64,000 nt of DNA from Gyromitra esculenta (lineage: Eukaryota > Ascomycota > Pezizomycetes > Pezizales > Discinaceae): the NCBI GenBank assembly GCA_038503075.1, contig JBCAML010000015.1, positions 1 to 64,000 on the forward strand, in the 5' to 3' direction. Position 1 is the stretch's first letter, and every line of letters begins with the position of its first letter. Shown piece after piece: positions 1-12,764 of the stretch. Made by a program: the position numbers and the translations under genes. The notes under the pieces are model-generated. The model was given only the letters and a program-made list of their open reading frames with translations. It did not search any database and was not told where the DNA came from.

Positions 1-35
1 ACCCTAAACCCTAAACCCTAAACCCTAAAACCCTA

Positions 36-68
<33 letters not shown>

Positions 69-81
69 CCCTAACCCTAAA
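1..81. repeat. Telomeric repeat tract
   Basis: About twelve units of CCCTAA, CCCTAAA and one CCCTAAAA run from the first base to about position 81. The C-rich strand reads 5' to 3' into the chromosome, the expected orientation for a left chromosome end. The outer units are mostly seven-mers (TTTAGGG on the other strand), while the inner ones are mostly TTAGGG six-mers. Unique sequence starts at about 82. Confidence 0.97.
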
Positions 82-1615
82 CCGATGTAGGCCGGATTAG
101 GAAGGTGGCACAACCCTTGGCATCTTGGCACGGAACAGAACGGATGTTATCTCCGATCCGGCTTGACGTCTTGGCGTCGGACTTAGCGGAGCCCTCGGGC
201 CAGCTGGCCGAGTTAATCGGCCGAGGTCGGACCGAAGATAGCCGACGAACAACCGACCCTTGCACGTAACACTGCGTTGGGGCGAGTGCATAACGCACGT
301 ATCACCTGCGTGTTGCATAGCACTCCTTTCCGCATACCCGGATATTAGATGACGCGTCTGTGATTTAGATTAGAAAAGGTAACCGAACCTGCCGCCCGCA
401 CGTCGATCGAAATTGCATCATCGCAGCTCGGCCGAGGCTAGCCGCACGGATCTTCGCGATCCGTATCCGTCCTAAGGGTTGTATATATCATTCCATCTCA
501 GTGGCGAGAGTCAAACAGACGAAACGCCGTAGACGATCAACATCGCACACGGTCTTGCTCTTACCTCTACGACTCGCTTCACCGCGACCTCGAGCTGAAC
601 GCTTCCTTCATTTAAGCGACTATCTTCGGAAACTAACGTTTCCCCATTCCCTCTCGCTAAGTTCAGAGTTGGTGGATAACACCTTTCGCAAGCCTGGGTC
701 TGTTCAGTCGTCGAAGTTTGATAGATGTCCTAAAGTTCCGCTGTCAGTCGTTATCTATAGCACGATAGTTATAGGTTGGTATTATGGATATATTTTGAAT
801 TTCCATAATCTTCGACGGAGCCACCATGCAAAGTGCCCCCGTTCTCCATTTTCTGAGATATTGGTACCTAGAAGACACGCCTCAAGCTGGTAGGTAGCAT
901 TAAAATAGCGATGGCAGCATTTATAAAAGTGGGCAGTTTGGTCGATCCTGGATTTGCATAACAGTTACCGTGTGCAGCCCATAATTCAGAAGAATGAATT
1001 TGACAATGTCGGTCCAATCCTAGGTCGGCAAACAGGCTCACCGCTCTAGTACACTTAATCTATGGAATTCATAGCCGTATACTTAGGGCAATATGTTTCA
1101 ATTCAGTAGCGAGTTAAACGACAAGGACTAGCTGTTGTGGGGAGAACCACCACGTAACCGTGCTCAGGTAGATCATAGAGAGGTCATCTAGTGGGGTGAC
1201 TAGGGCAGAAGGCTAGATATGGAGGGCAGAGGACTCACGAAATTTAGAGCAGATATCTAGATAGCTCTAAGTGTTTACATACATACAATTCTAGTAAATT
1301 CTCACTGACCTCATGACTAAAGGCATAAATTCCAACTAAAATCCACAAGCAGCAATCGAGATATCACATCGCAAAAACCAGCGTCTGTATGTTATCGACG
1401 AAAATTTCTCCAATATCTAGCCAGGCATTTGAACAACAAGCATAAAGATTACGAACAAGAACGGAAGAGCAACAATATGAGCCCACGAAACCATCATACA
1501 AGCGTCACCTGTCTAAGATATACCTGGCTTAGCGATCAGGTACAGATGATGCTATACTGATTAGAGAAGAAAACGGCACTAGGCTAGGATCTTATCAAAA
1601 ATCAAAAGTGCATTC
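82..1615. other. Subtelomeric spacer without recognised gene
   Basis: No convincing gene is seen. The longest plus-strand frame (501-893) opens only with GTG, has no ATG and matches no family I know. No repeat unit, tRNA or transposon signature stands out. Confidence 0.6.
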
Positions 1616-4600
1616 TCACGCAAACAGGCGCCCCGAGAACCCGACTACGTCTCGATAACGTGTCCTCCATGAGGTTGGTAACGGCGTGTTACTCTTCGCC
1701 CTTGCATCCACGAGCAAGTTATTGATGTCAGGATCCTGACTCTGAACAGGTTCTTCGGAGACTGTTCGGTTGATATATTCACATGGTATTTGATTGACAT
1801 CGGCCTGATTATCAAGGAGAAACTTCACTATTTCGGTATGGCCGTTTGTAATAGCCGCTTGCAAGGCTGTTCGGCCATCAATTTCAGATGGCCTGGCATT
1901 GATGTTGGCTCCATTGGCTAGGAGCAACTGGGCTATACCAAGATGCCCATTCTCAGCAGCTGCCTGCAGTGCCGTTCGACGTCCTACTCTGTAACCCCCC
2001 GGTTTTGCGTTGACGAGGGCCCCGCTATTCAAGAGCAACATAACAATCTCGATATTCCCTCCCGCAGCAGCAGCTTGCAGCGCTGTGTTACCGCCGGCGG
2101 ATGGTTTGGCATTAACGCTAGCATTTTTTTCCAAGAGCAGCTTCACTACATCACCATGCCCACCATCGACCGCGGCCTGCAACGCCGTTCGACCAAAAAT
2201 GGACGACTTGGCATTTACATTGGCTTTTTTGCCCAAGAGCAGCTTCACCATTTCAAGATCCCCACGTTCGGCAGCTGACTGCAATGCAGTTGCACCCCAA
2301 TCACCAAATGCTTTGGCATTCACATCGGCCCTATTTTCCAAGAGAAGGCTGACAATCTCGATATTCCCACCTGCGGCTGCTGCTTGCAATGCGGTTAGGC
2401 TGTTACTGTCAAACTTGGAAGGATTTCTATTAACGTCCGCGCGGTTTTCCAGCAGCAACTTCACTATGTCAATAAACCCGTTCTCAGCGGCCACCTGCAA
2501 TGGCGTCTGACCGCCCCTCCCAGATGATTTGGCGTTGACATTAGCTCTGTTGTCTAAGAGCAGTTTTGTTATTTCAAGATGGCCGCGTTCAACTGCAACT
2601 TGTAGAGGCGTGAGACCCTCGTCTTCTTCGTTAGGATCAGCCTTGTGGTCTAAGAGGAGTCTAACAATCTCAATGTTTCCACCTTCAACAGCCTTTAGCA
2701 AGACCGCTCCACCGCCAGATCGGGCATCGACATCTGCGCCCCAGTCCAACAGAAGTCTTACTATCTCGGTTTGCTCACCACCCACCGCAATTTGCAATGC
2801 CGACAGGTCTCCACTAGAATATATTTCCTTATTGATTAAAGCCTTTTTTTGCAAGAGCAATTTCACTATGTCTATGTGGCCGCTCCTAGCCGCCGCTTGT
2901 AAAGGTGTCTGATCGCTTCCCGGTCCCTCGACGTTGGCCGCGTTGTCCAAGAGTAATCTGACCACATCGATATGTCCTCCCTTGGCTGCCACTTCCAGGG
3001 GCGTTTTACGAGCTCCGGTTTGGTCAACAATTGCCTCATTCGCTAGGAGCAGCTTCACTATGTCGACATATCCCCCCGAAGCTGCCGCTTGTAATGGTGT
3101 TGGGCCATGCCCGGAGATTTCCTGGTTAGCGTCGGCTTTATTTTCCAATAGTAACTTGACTATCTCGAAATACCCTCTTTCAGCCGCGGCGTGTAATGCT
3201 GTCGGGCCGTACTTGTCGTTGACTTCGGCATGGTTGTCTAGCAGCAGTTTGACTATATCGATATTTCCGAATCGAGCCGCAACCTGTAATGCAGCTGACC
3301 TATCATGTACCTCGGCGATGGCATTGACCTTGACCTTATTTTCTAACAGCAATTCCACCATATCAAGATGCCCGCTCTCAATTGCCGTTGCCAAAACCGT
3401 CACACCATCTGATATTTCATTGATGTCGGCCTTGTTTTCCAAGAGAAGCCTCACGACATCGACATGCCCACCGGAAATTGCCAGTTTTAAGGCAGTTGTA
3501 CGATTCGCATTCGCATTAACGTCGGCGTTGTTATCCAGGAACAACCTCACTATGTCGATCTGCCCATGCTCAGCCGCCGCTTGCAGCGCCGTTCGTCCCT
3601 TTGTTTGACAAGGCTTAGCATTAACATGGGCCCCATTATCTAAGAGTAGCTTCGCTAAGTCGATATGTCCATACTCAGCTGCCGCTTGTAACGCCGTTCG
3701 TCCCTCCTGTTGAGCTGGTCGAGCATTGATATAGGCCCCATTGTCTAATAGCATCTTTGCAATGTTGATATGTCCACCAACAGCTGCGGCCTGCAATGCT
3801 GTTAAGCCACCAGCCCAGTCGCCCGCTTCTGCGTTGACATCCGCCCCATTATCTAAGAGAAGCTGCACCATCTCGATATAGCCGCCGATAGCCGCCCCTT
3901 GCAATGCTGTGCGGCCTCTTTCACCGCCCGCTTTTGAGTTAGCATCAGCATTGTTTTCAAGAAGAATTTTTGCCACTTCAATATGTCCACGGCCAGCTGC
4001 CGCTTGTAAGGCTGTTCGACATAGCCAACCGCCTGCTTCGGCGTTAACATTAAATCCATGACTCAATAGGAACTTCACTGCTCCGGTATGTCCCCCGTGA
4101 GCTGCCATTTGCAATGCTGTCATCCCTTGATCCCCCCTCTTGTGAGAATTGAAGTCGGCTCCCTTTAACAAAAGCAACTTCATCACATCGACATGCCCCC
4201 GGTATGCCGCGGTCTGTAAAATTGTTGCTCCGTTCAAAGTTGCATTGAGGTCGGCTTTTTCCTTCAAGAGTAATCCTATCACATCTACATGCCCCTGCCA
4301 GACTGCAGCCTGCAATGCCGTTTGGCCTTCACGTTTGGATGGCCAGGCGTTGACATCAGCAGCTCTATCCAAAAGCAATGCGACGATGTCTATATGCCCA
4401 CCCTCAGCCGCGGCTTGCAAGGCTGTTCGACCATTCATATAGCATGCTGCTGCGTTGAGATCGGCCTTTTTGTTTAAAAGTAGCCTAGTCAGCTCGACAT
4501 TACCGTTCCCAGCTGCAGCTTGAAGTGCTGTCCGACCATAAAACTTGCATGGCGCAGCATTGATTTCGGCTTCATTGTCCAAGAGCAATTTCACTATTTG

Positions 4601-6709
4601 CAAATGAGCTCTCTCAGCCGCTGCCTGCAAAGCTGTTCGACCGTAGTATTCGGATGGCTCGGCGTTGACATTGACTTTATCCAAGAGAAACTCAACAATA
4701 TCCATATGCCCACCCTCAGCTGCAGCTTGCAGTGCTGTTCTCCCTTTATTTGGCGATGGCTTGGTACTGACGTTGGCTCCGTTTTCTACGAGCAGCACTG
4801 CTATATCGATATGACCACCCTGGGCTGCCGCTTGCAATGCTGTTCGGCCGTTATTCGGGGACGGTTCGGCATTGATGTCGGCATTGTTTTCTAAGAGCAA
4901 CTTCACTATGTCAATGTACCCGCCTTCTGCTGCTGCTTGCAAGGCTGTTCGGCCGTCATACTCCGAGGGTTTAGCATTAACGTCGGCGTCATCCAAGATA
5001 AACCTGATCAGATCGATATGTCCACGTCCAGCTGCAGCCTGCAAAGCTGTTCGACCGCCATACAAAGCTGGCTTGGCATTGATTTTGGCTCTGTGGCCCA
5101 ATAAAGATTTCGCTACCTCAATATATCCGTCTTCAGCCGCCGCTTGCAATAACGTTCGACGGCCTGAATTGTCTGATTCGATATTAACGTCCAAGTCAAC
5201 CTCCTTGCTCAAAATCAGCTCTACTACATTGACGCTTCCAGCTTCTACGGCCCATCGAAGCGCTTCTTGATTGCTGATTTTTGTGCTGGTATTGACTACG
5301 CCATCCAATAATAGCTCAACTGCTTCGAGGTTTCCCGCTCCGGCTGCCTTTTGGTATAGCCTTTTCATCGTCGAGCGATCCATCGGCACAAAGTCTGAGG
5401 ATTTCAAAAGCATGGAAACAGCCGCGTTGAGCCCCGTTGATACCGATTGTTCCAGCAAGTCGGGGAGTTTTTGCGACGTAAGTAGGTATCGCATGATATT
5501 TGCCTTCTCAGCTTGTTTTACTAGCTCGCCTCTCGCCTTCTCGCCAGGTTTGAAGTCCATGCCTAGTACGGCAAACTCCCTTTTCAAATTCTCGTACCAG
5601 TCGCTTGTATATTCGTATTTCACCAGCCACGAGCTCTGCAAGGCAGCGGATGCAGTCGCGCGATCATCCGGGTTCGAAACCAATAGGCTTTTCACAAAAT
5701 CTATTCCTTCTTCACACACTTGCGAGTCTCGTAAACTCTCAGTCGGAAACACGCTGTCGCCTTTGCAGTATCTTGAAAGAGAGTCTAAATCTGTTTGCGG
5801 TTCAAACGATGAAAATCCTGACTCGATCTCTGAATAATCCTCATCATCTGATTGCAAGAATGGAGTCCGTGAAGTTAAGATTTCGTGAACCACACATCCC
5901 AATGACCACATATCCAGAGAATAAGAGAATTCTTCCCGTGCAGCGAACCTCCGGGGGAGTAATCCCAGCAATTCTGGTGGAAAATAGCCGTGCGTCCCAA
6001 CCTGGGTTCGCAAAACGGTGTTTTTTGTCCTTTTCGCAGTTCCAAAATCGGCGATTTTAACCCAGATCGGTTCGGGAGAAGCAATAAGGATATTCTGTAA
6101 TGGTTTTTTTGTTAGAGGTAAGGTTTCTTTTCGTATCTTATAAAAAACAGAAATGATTTATGCCCCGCACACACCTGTGGTTTCAAATCACGATGGCAGA
6201 TCCCTTTCTCATGTAGGATCTCAAGCCCTTCCAGAATCTGCCTAGTGATTTTCCTAGCGTTCGACTTTGCATTTGGGTCTTTGATATATTTACTCAAGTC
6301 TCCATACTCGATGTACTCCATAGCAATAAAGATGTGCTCTTTATTTTCGTACCAACCAAAGAACTCCACAAACAGATGTTTATGCTGCAAATTTGTTTTC
6401 TAATTCAGCACTTGGACACAATGGGTCAGTAACGATGCTTACCTGCTTTAGTTTAACCAAAGCTAGAAGCTCCTGTGAGAAACCCGTCTTCGACATGGAA
6501 TTCCGAGATAGCCTTTTGACCGCTCTCAGCCGCCCCTCGGTATCCTTCTCAAGCCAAACGCTTCCGAATGCTCCGGCACCAATTTCTTTCTCCTGCTTCC
6601 ATGTAAACTCCTTGCGATGTCCCCACTCGTATGTTGCCTGGACCACCCAACCATCGCCAAATTCAGTTTCGAGTTTGTGATTGTCGAGTTTCGACGCTGG
6701 AATCACCAT
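1616..6709 (-). CDS. Protein kinase with about 35 C-terminal ankyrin repeats
   Basis: Three exons (6709-6443, 6384-6175, 6094-1616) give 1651 residues; both introns (58 and 80 nt) keep frame. The start is ATG at 6709. The kinase domain (about 35-317) is complete: glycine loop GAGAFGS at 44-50, Lys65 in AVKRL, Glu80, HRDLKPQN at 153-160, DFG at 175-177 and FPPE in place of APE. It should be an active Ser/Thr kinase. After a linker, about 35 ankyrin repeats (about 405-1598) follow, most of 35 residues with the consensus GRTALQAAAEGGHIDIVKLL and Asn-Ala-x-Pro-Ser loops. The tail has no domain I recognise. High repeat identity suggests recent duplication or gene conversion. The layout resembles fungal repeat-sensor proteins; a role in recognition or incompatibility is inference. 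Confidence 0.9.
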
Positions 6710-8309
6710 GACTAAGAGTTTTTGTTGCACGAGTTGAATATCCGAAGCGCAGTCGATTGAAAACTTCCTTCAGGAGATGTAAGGACGAGCATTAGCAAAA
6801 CTCCCCTATGATATACCGCCTCGTTGTGGTCGTACAAACCGTCAACAGCCGCCCAAATCACATGACCTGTCACTAGGCAACCGGTTCCGTACCTACAGCA
6901 CCAGCCGTAGTCATATCATGATCAAGGTATGAGCCTCCTTACAAACAGGAGCCTATAAAGTACTTCGCATTGTCCGCGCGTATATTTATTCTCTCGAAAT
7001 CACATAAAAATTAGGTATAGGTCTGCTATAAATTGATGGTTATCCAGAGGTGCGGGGTAAGCGGGTCGCAGTCTTAGGGGGGTGTCCGTATGGATGGCAT
7101 TTCTCAGATGATGGCCAAAGTATTTGATGTCTCTCGGATGTTAATCTCGTGCGCACTTCAACTAAGGTTTCAGCCTGGTTCTCTATATCGCCTCTCTCTC
7201 TTTTTTTAAACAATATTTTCATTGATTCTGGGTACAAGAATAGCGCATGCAACAAAAGCTATCGCGTGAACAAACCCCTCTCCAGGCGCCTCTCTTCTTC
7301 TTCAATACTACTTGTACAGTTGGACTAAACGCAACCAAAGTATTTGTTGCGAGGTAGAAAAAAAATTGGAGATAGCTAAACACATATACAACTTATTTAC
7401 TTAACAATAGGACTGAAATAAAATTCTACTTTTTTTGAAGAAGGCTTGGCATCACCTCGATGCGTTGCAGTACTTCAAAAACCGCATGAACTTGTTGGAT
7501 CCGGACGCAACTGTACTGCTTAATGTAAACCCACAGCGCAAACCTAGCTAGAACTACACAAAGGTTACTCGTACAGTTTCTACTAACCTCGCCAAAAATC
7601 TCACGCGTTCTTTCATAATATTATATATATGCCAGCCAAAATATACATAACTATTGTTGAATTGACCGTATAAGCTATTCTTTAAATATACCTCACGTAT
7701 GGCCCATGTGCAGCTGACCAGGGCTGGAAACTGCTTACGGTTTGTGGGAGATTACACTTGCTGTCAAAAAAAGCGGAAGCTCAGCGTATTGACAGATTAC
7801 TTATGTACATGTATGCTAGATTATGAAGAATTTCTTGGCGCACTCAGATAGACTTTTTGAGTACATATACGTGGACTCAGCTCTCACTATGTTAGTTATA
7901 TTCCTTATCGTCTCATACGGTTTCGCCGCCACAGCCCCCTTTGCTTATATCAAGGGCTACAACGGCACATCCCATAAACCTTAAAATCCCAAACATGTGT
8001 AGACCCTAAAGCGATAGTAAACAAGAGTACATATGTGATAGTGCCAAGATCTGTTTAGTTCTGATACTAACCACACCATTTCATGCTTCCAAGGGGTGCG
8101 GGAAAGCGATGCACATTCCCTTAATTCTCAACAACCACGCAACTAGCTAGTATGGAAAAAATTGGGTGGGAAGTTAGGCTACATAGGCTTTAAGCTTAGT
8201 AAGAAATCCAAAATAGATCTTGTTTTCATTTATCATCACAAGGATTTTTGTTCGAAAATTGATGATCTCACGTTCTCTTTACTTAATATGTGCATCTTCC
8301 ATGAAGTAA

Positions 8310-8368
8310 AAGTGGATATTTGATCCTAGAGGGTGGCTAATTAAGGCTACCAATTAAAATATCCACTT
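8310..8368. repeat. Perfect 12-bp inverted repeat with nested hairpin
   Basis: AAGTGGATATTT at 8310-8321 pairs perfectly with AAATATCCACTT at 8357-8368. Inside the 35-nt loop, GGTGGC (from 8332) can pair imperfectly with GCTACC, with TAATTAAG at the tip. It could be a protein-binding palindrome or a relic of a small element; no function is shown. Confidence 0.6.
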
Positions 8369-9110
8369 ATACTTAGTTTTGCGTTGTGCTGAAATGGGGT
8401 GTTTGAGTGCTGTTTAGGTGCTACCAGGCCAAAATGCGCACCACTTTCCCACGCTCCTTGGTACATGTATACCCATAGAAGTTATCCCCTAGCGGGCCTT
8501 ACCTCCACATCACCAACCACTAAGTTGTAGCAATAAGCTGAGCTAATAAATCCATAGTGTTGGCCGGGCCTAGGGAGACATATGTAATAGCCAACATCAG
8601 TGTGGCGCGGATTAATCTACATGTGCCACACAGCCCTAGCCCGCCTAGCGCAATGGCGCACTTTCTTAGCGCCCATAATATTTATACTTGTGGGGAATTA
8701 ATAGCCGGTTAACTAGGTACTGCAGGGCATTCAAGATGCGCCTGCCAAGCTTAGCAAGCCCTCAATTTTATACAGGCACTACCTACTTTACTATTTTAAC
8801 CTTTAGACGTTTCGAATATCTATATATAATGCAGCCTACCGATATCACAAGGTACTCAGCTAAAAGTAAAGATAAATTTATCAATATTTCGAAGCCTGTG
8901 GGCAGAAAAATATGAGGCAATACAAGCGGACACCCAGTGACGCTCTCTGAAGGTTCGTACCTAACCCAGAAAAGCTTCGCAACCCAGCAAATGGCAACTA
9001 GATGAAATCCTCCAAGTTCGACCATATAGGTCGACTAGAGGGCGCTGCCTATTTATCTCCTTCATCAGTGAAATTACTCCTCAACGACTTCAGTTTACTT
9101 TTTATCAAAT

Positions 9111-9117
9111 TTATATA
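9111..9117 (+). promoter_or_regulatory. TATA-like box for the secreted protein gene
   Basis: TTATATA lies about 90 bp upstream of the chosen ATG at 9204, a usual place for a fungal core promoter. Assigned by position and sequence only. Confidence 0.35.
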
Positions 9118-9203
9118 GCTTCCTGTTGCTGTATCGCCGTCTAAATTCTCGGGCTTTCCGACATACCAATATCCCTGAATATAAACTGCATTTCCATCCA
9201 ACA

Positions 9204-10154
9204 ATGCTTCTATCCATCACTTCTTTAGGGATCGTATTGGACGCTGCATTGTTAATTCTAGGCAACGTTCAGCCTGCGTGGGCTGGCGTCACTTTTAACC
9301 CCGGCTTACTTCTGCCAGATCTTCAAGTCACAAAGGGACAAATCGAAAGTATGGCTAAAATAACAGCTAATTGCACCAGCCCTCCGTCGATATATCCTTT
9401 GTCTGAGTGCTCCAATTCAACGGTTATCGCAAAGGGCCTAACTGAAGCATACAAAATCTACCATATCGTCTCTCTAGGCCCAAAGATTGCTGTAGCCGCA
9501 ACTTCGGCATTCGAGTCGGGTAGTTATCGTGCAAACATCAACCATTTCCCTGAGAATCCAAATCGCCCTGGTGAGGGCCTCCGGCCTGGACAAGGAAGTC
9601 AGTACCTTCGGTCCCCTGACAAAAATATGATGCTGACACGGTCACTGCTTGAAATAGCCAAAGCAATGCTCATATTCAAGCACCTCATCAGGTTTGCTGC
9701 CTCCGTTAAATCTGGTGCTTTATTGCCACAGATTACCCAGATCATAGGCCGAAACGCCACAGAGCTCCTGAATATGGATCAGGCAGCGACAGATGCAATA
9801 CTCGATGCCCTAGCGGAAGAAAAACAAAGGGCGATTCGGACACTAGTACTGCCCGATGAGTGAGTTGCCACAAGATTTCATATCCCTCACTTGCATCCCT
9901 TTGCTAAACGAATATCGGTTATTTACTGCAGGTTCACATTTCAAGCTGCGGCTTGGTTCCTTGTAAATAAATGCAGCCCGCAGGTTTATGATGGCCTTAA
10001 GGAGGGCTATCAGGGTTTCTCGAACTACACCGAAATGCCGTCTTGTATCGACATCGAGAAAGTTGAGGAAGGTCGTAAAGATATGTGGTGCGCGGCGGCC
10101 AAGGCTTTGAAACCAAGTTATATGGATCCACCAAGCGAATGTGTCCCGAAGTAA
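9204..10154 (+). CDS. Secreted protein with six cysteines, unknown family
   Basis: Two exons (9204-9859 and 9932-10154) joined across a 72-nt intron with a GTGAGT donor, an internal GCTAAAC branch-like site and a CTGCAG acceptor encode 292 residues. I chose ATG 9204 because it begins a clear signal peptide (about residues 1-27, hydrophobic core and AWAG at the likely cleavage site); the frame opens further upstream only with TTG. The mature part has six cysteines, two in the N-terminal third and four in the last 70 residues, consistent with three disulphides, and NCT and NST glycosylation sequons. I do not recognise the family. Size, secretion and cysteine count fit an apoplastic or effector-like protein, but this is inference. 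Confidence 0.75.
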
Positions 10155-10860
10155 TTCTGTCATCTTAGTGCTACATCTACTCTAAATTTAGTTATTTTTG
10201 CGGCCCCTGGTCTTAATCCTCGTGAAATCTTCATTACCTAGATTTCCAAATGGGAGTTTCCCTTCTTCTCCCAGCCTTCTTGAGCAGATGTCACCCGTAG
10301 TCGAATCTTCACTGGTAGGTGTTGAACTGGCTAGAGAATAAAAGAAGTAGATATCTAGATCTTAAACTTTGAAATTGAGACTTTGGTCATTGCTGGTTAT
10401 AGGTTTCTCTCATGTACGGATGTGAAGGGGTACCTGGATGTACATCACTTCTACATACATGTTAACTGGAGCGTGAAAACTACAGCTTGATTTGTTCCAA
10501 GAGTCCAAGACTTTAATCCTAGCAAGACGCAGGATGAGGGCGACCTGGGGTTCAAGTTGGTGTAGGGTAACTAAACTGGTATAGTAACATCCATCCCTTG
10601 TAATCAGTACTAGAAAACTCCTGCAGCTAGTTATAGCTAGACTGGTTATTTCAATGTAGTTTCACCCAGGAGCGGCCCTTAGGTTGTCATACCCGGGCGC
10701 TTCAAATGACATTTGGGTTCAAATTTGCTTAATGACCTTTTATTAGGTAGGAATGATGTCATCTATCACCGGGAATCATTTCCGCCAATAATGATATGTA
10801 TCACCTCAACGTTCGAAAGGAATACTGTAATATTTAAACATAATAACAAAGCACATCTCT
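10155..10860. other. Intergenic region, nothing recognised
   Basis: About 700 bp between two rightward genes. It holds the 3' end of the secreted protein gene and the promoter of the SDR gene. No repeat or RNA gene is apparent. Confidence 0.6.
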
Positions 10861-12235
10861 ATGCCTTCATTCTTTAGATTTTCTATCCGTCATACTACCC
10901 TGGGCCCCCGAGTTTCACTACGAACGGCGTTTATTTCTCGTAATTATAATATTAGAACTATGACTTCTTCGAACAACCATGACCACCCCAACACTGCACT
11001 TCTCGCCTCAAAGTTATTCGATGTGACCGGTTTTAAGGCTGTTGTGACCGGTGGTGGTTCTGGTATAGGATTGATGGTCACCCAAGCATTGGTAGCTAAC
11101 GGGGCTACTGTCTATATTTGTGGCCGTCGTGAGGATGCACTGGAAACCGTCGTTGAGAAATATTCCATGAAGGGTGGCCTTAATGCGGGCAAGATTATTG
11201 CGTACGTTTAACTCCCTCCAATTTATCCTAAATATCGCCCGAGAAAAACGAGATACTCAAAACCAAATTCTAGAGCCCCCGCAGATATCACATCAAAAGA
11301 TGACTTGAAACGTTTGGCATCAGAGATCAGCAATAAAGAGCCTAAGGGCATCCATCTACTTGTCAACAACGCTGGAGTCGCTAAAGAAAAGCAAACAACT
11401 TCGTATAAGAATGAGGAACCAGATTTCAGTTCAGCAGAGTCGATCGCCCAGCACCTATGGAAAGCGACTCCAGAATCGTGGCAAGGTCAGTTAGCCCCCG
11501 CATACAACCGTCACTCAACTTTAAATCAATTCTCCATATATATGCTAACTTATATAACACAGAGACATTTCAAACCAATTTAACTTCACAGTTTTTTACG
11601 TCTGTTGCCTTTCTACCACTATTGGCGAAGGGAACCGCAAACACACCAGGCTATTCCACCTCCATTATTAACATTACATCCATTTCCGGAGTTTTGAAGG
11701 GCAGTAGTCAAGGACAATTTGCATACGCGACTTCCAAAGCTGGTAATCTATTCTATAGTCGCCATTAATGCCTTATCAAACTTAGGCTCGTCACTAATTG
11801 CCATTATACATTAGGGTTCATCCACTTGACACGAATGTTAGGCACAACGTTGGCACAGTGCAAGGTCAGAGTCAACAGCATTGCTCCCGGGGTTTTCCCC
11901 AGCGAGATGACCGCAGACTCGTCAGATGAGAATCAAAAGTCAGAGCTCCGTGGGATGGGAGAGAGCCTCCCAGCTAGTAAGTTCAAGCCTCGATAAATCT
12001 TCAACCAATCAATGCCGTATTCTTATCGCTTTGGAATCACCCTCAAGAGCGGACTGGAAGCGACACAGATATGGCTGCAGCCGTTCTATACCTTACAGGC
12101 CCCGGTGGCGTATTCCTTAATGGCCAGGTGATATATCCTGACGGCGGTATGTCGACTACATTCAAATCTTTGGCAAATAAAGAGAATACTAATTTTGGCT
12201 TAGGCAATATTCTGACAAGTCCATCTGCTACTTGA
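10861..12235 (+). CDS. Short-chain dehydrogenase/reductase (SDR), RhlG/FabG-like
   Basis: Six exons (10861-11201, 11274-11485, 11563-11742, 11815-11976, 12048-12146, 12204-12235) give 341 residues; five introns of 57-77 nt all preserve frame. The classical SDR signature is complete: the NAD(P)-binding TGGGSGIG at 63-70, NNAG at 145-148, a catalytic Ser at about 226 and YATSK with Tyr239 and Lys243. The end reads GPGGVFLNGQ then YPDGG, as in fungal reductases often labelled 3-oxoacyl-ACP reductase or RhlG-like. The first 35 residues are rich in Arg and hydroxyl residues without acids, so mitochondrial import is possible; a second ATG at codon 34 could give a cytosolic form. The substrate cannot be told. 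The gene is convergent with the MFS transporter, which may be coincidence. Confidence 0.92.
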
Positions 12236-12764
12236 AGACTATAGCTTTACCTATTTATATATTTTGTTAAAACAGTACTCCTAGACACAGGCAGCACCAA
12301 TTTCCTCAGCGAAGATATATTTTGACGAAATCCTGTAGTAGCACTTTAATTGTGGCTGGTCGAATGGGTTTCTATCCTAGACTAGCGTAAAAAAAAATTT
12401 GGTCTCATTAAATAACCTGCCTGAATCACTTTGCAAGCTTGGAGTCGAGAAAGCCATTGATCTAGCCGTATCTCAACTTCCTGAAGATTACAAACGCAAG
12501 CGCGATTGTAAATATTAAACCAGAATGCGCCAAGAGCGCTTAGTAGAGCCCCTACCCAAATGCCGGGATATACATCAATAATAGCAAAATACCTCTGTGC
12601 GCAGCGCGCGCAGCTGTAGTTAGATCTAGAACTACTGCATCCCAGTACCCCATTCCAAACGCCAGGCTGACAGTCAAGAAACAGTCCAGAAACAGTCCAT
12701 ACAAAAAACCAGACAAAGATACCCCCATTAAAAGAAAGCCGTCAAGAGGCCTTAGAATTTTCCA
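12236..12764. other. Convergent 3' intergenic region
   Basis: About 530 bp between the 3' ends of the SDR and transporter genes. No gene or repeat is seen beyond short homopolymer runs (an A run near 12390). Confidence 0.6.

Larger units (their letters stand above)
6710..9203. other. Intergenic region, AT-rich, no gene seen
   Basis: This 2.5-kb spacer separates the kinase-ankyrin gene (leftward) from the secreted protein gene (rightward), so it must hold both promoters. Frames are short and unconvincing. It contains the hairpin listed at 8310-8368 and a TATA-like string at 9111. Confidence 0.6.

Noticed and set aside
501..893. 130-residue plus-strand frame next to the telomere
   Set aside because: It opens only with GTG, has an Arg-rich random composition, no domain and no splice-supported extension.
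5666..5680. GGGTTCGAAAC, like a tRNA T-loop
   Set aside because: It lies in the coding sequence of the kinase-ankyrin exon and has no acceptor or anticodon arms. The same applies to GTTCGAATCCC near 17654.
2010..5837. Long plus-strand frames (up to 224 residues) across the ankyrin array
   Set aside because: They are antisense shadows: the repeated, codon-biased ankyrin units leave the opposite strand open in a periodic way. They have no independent start context or family match.
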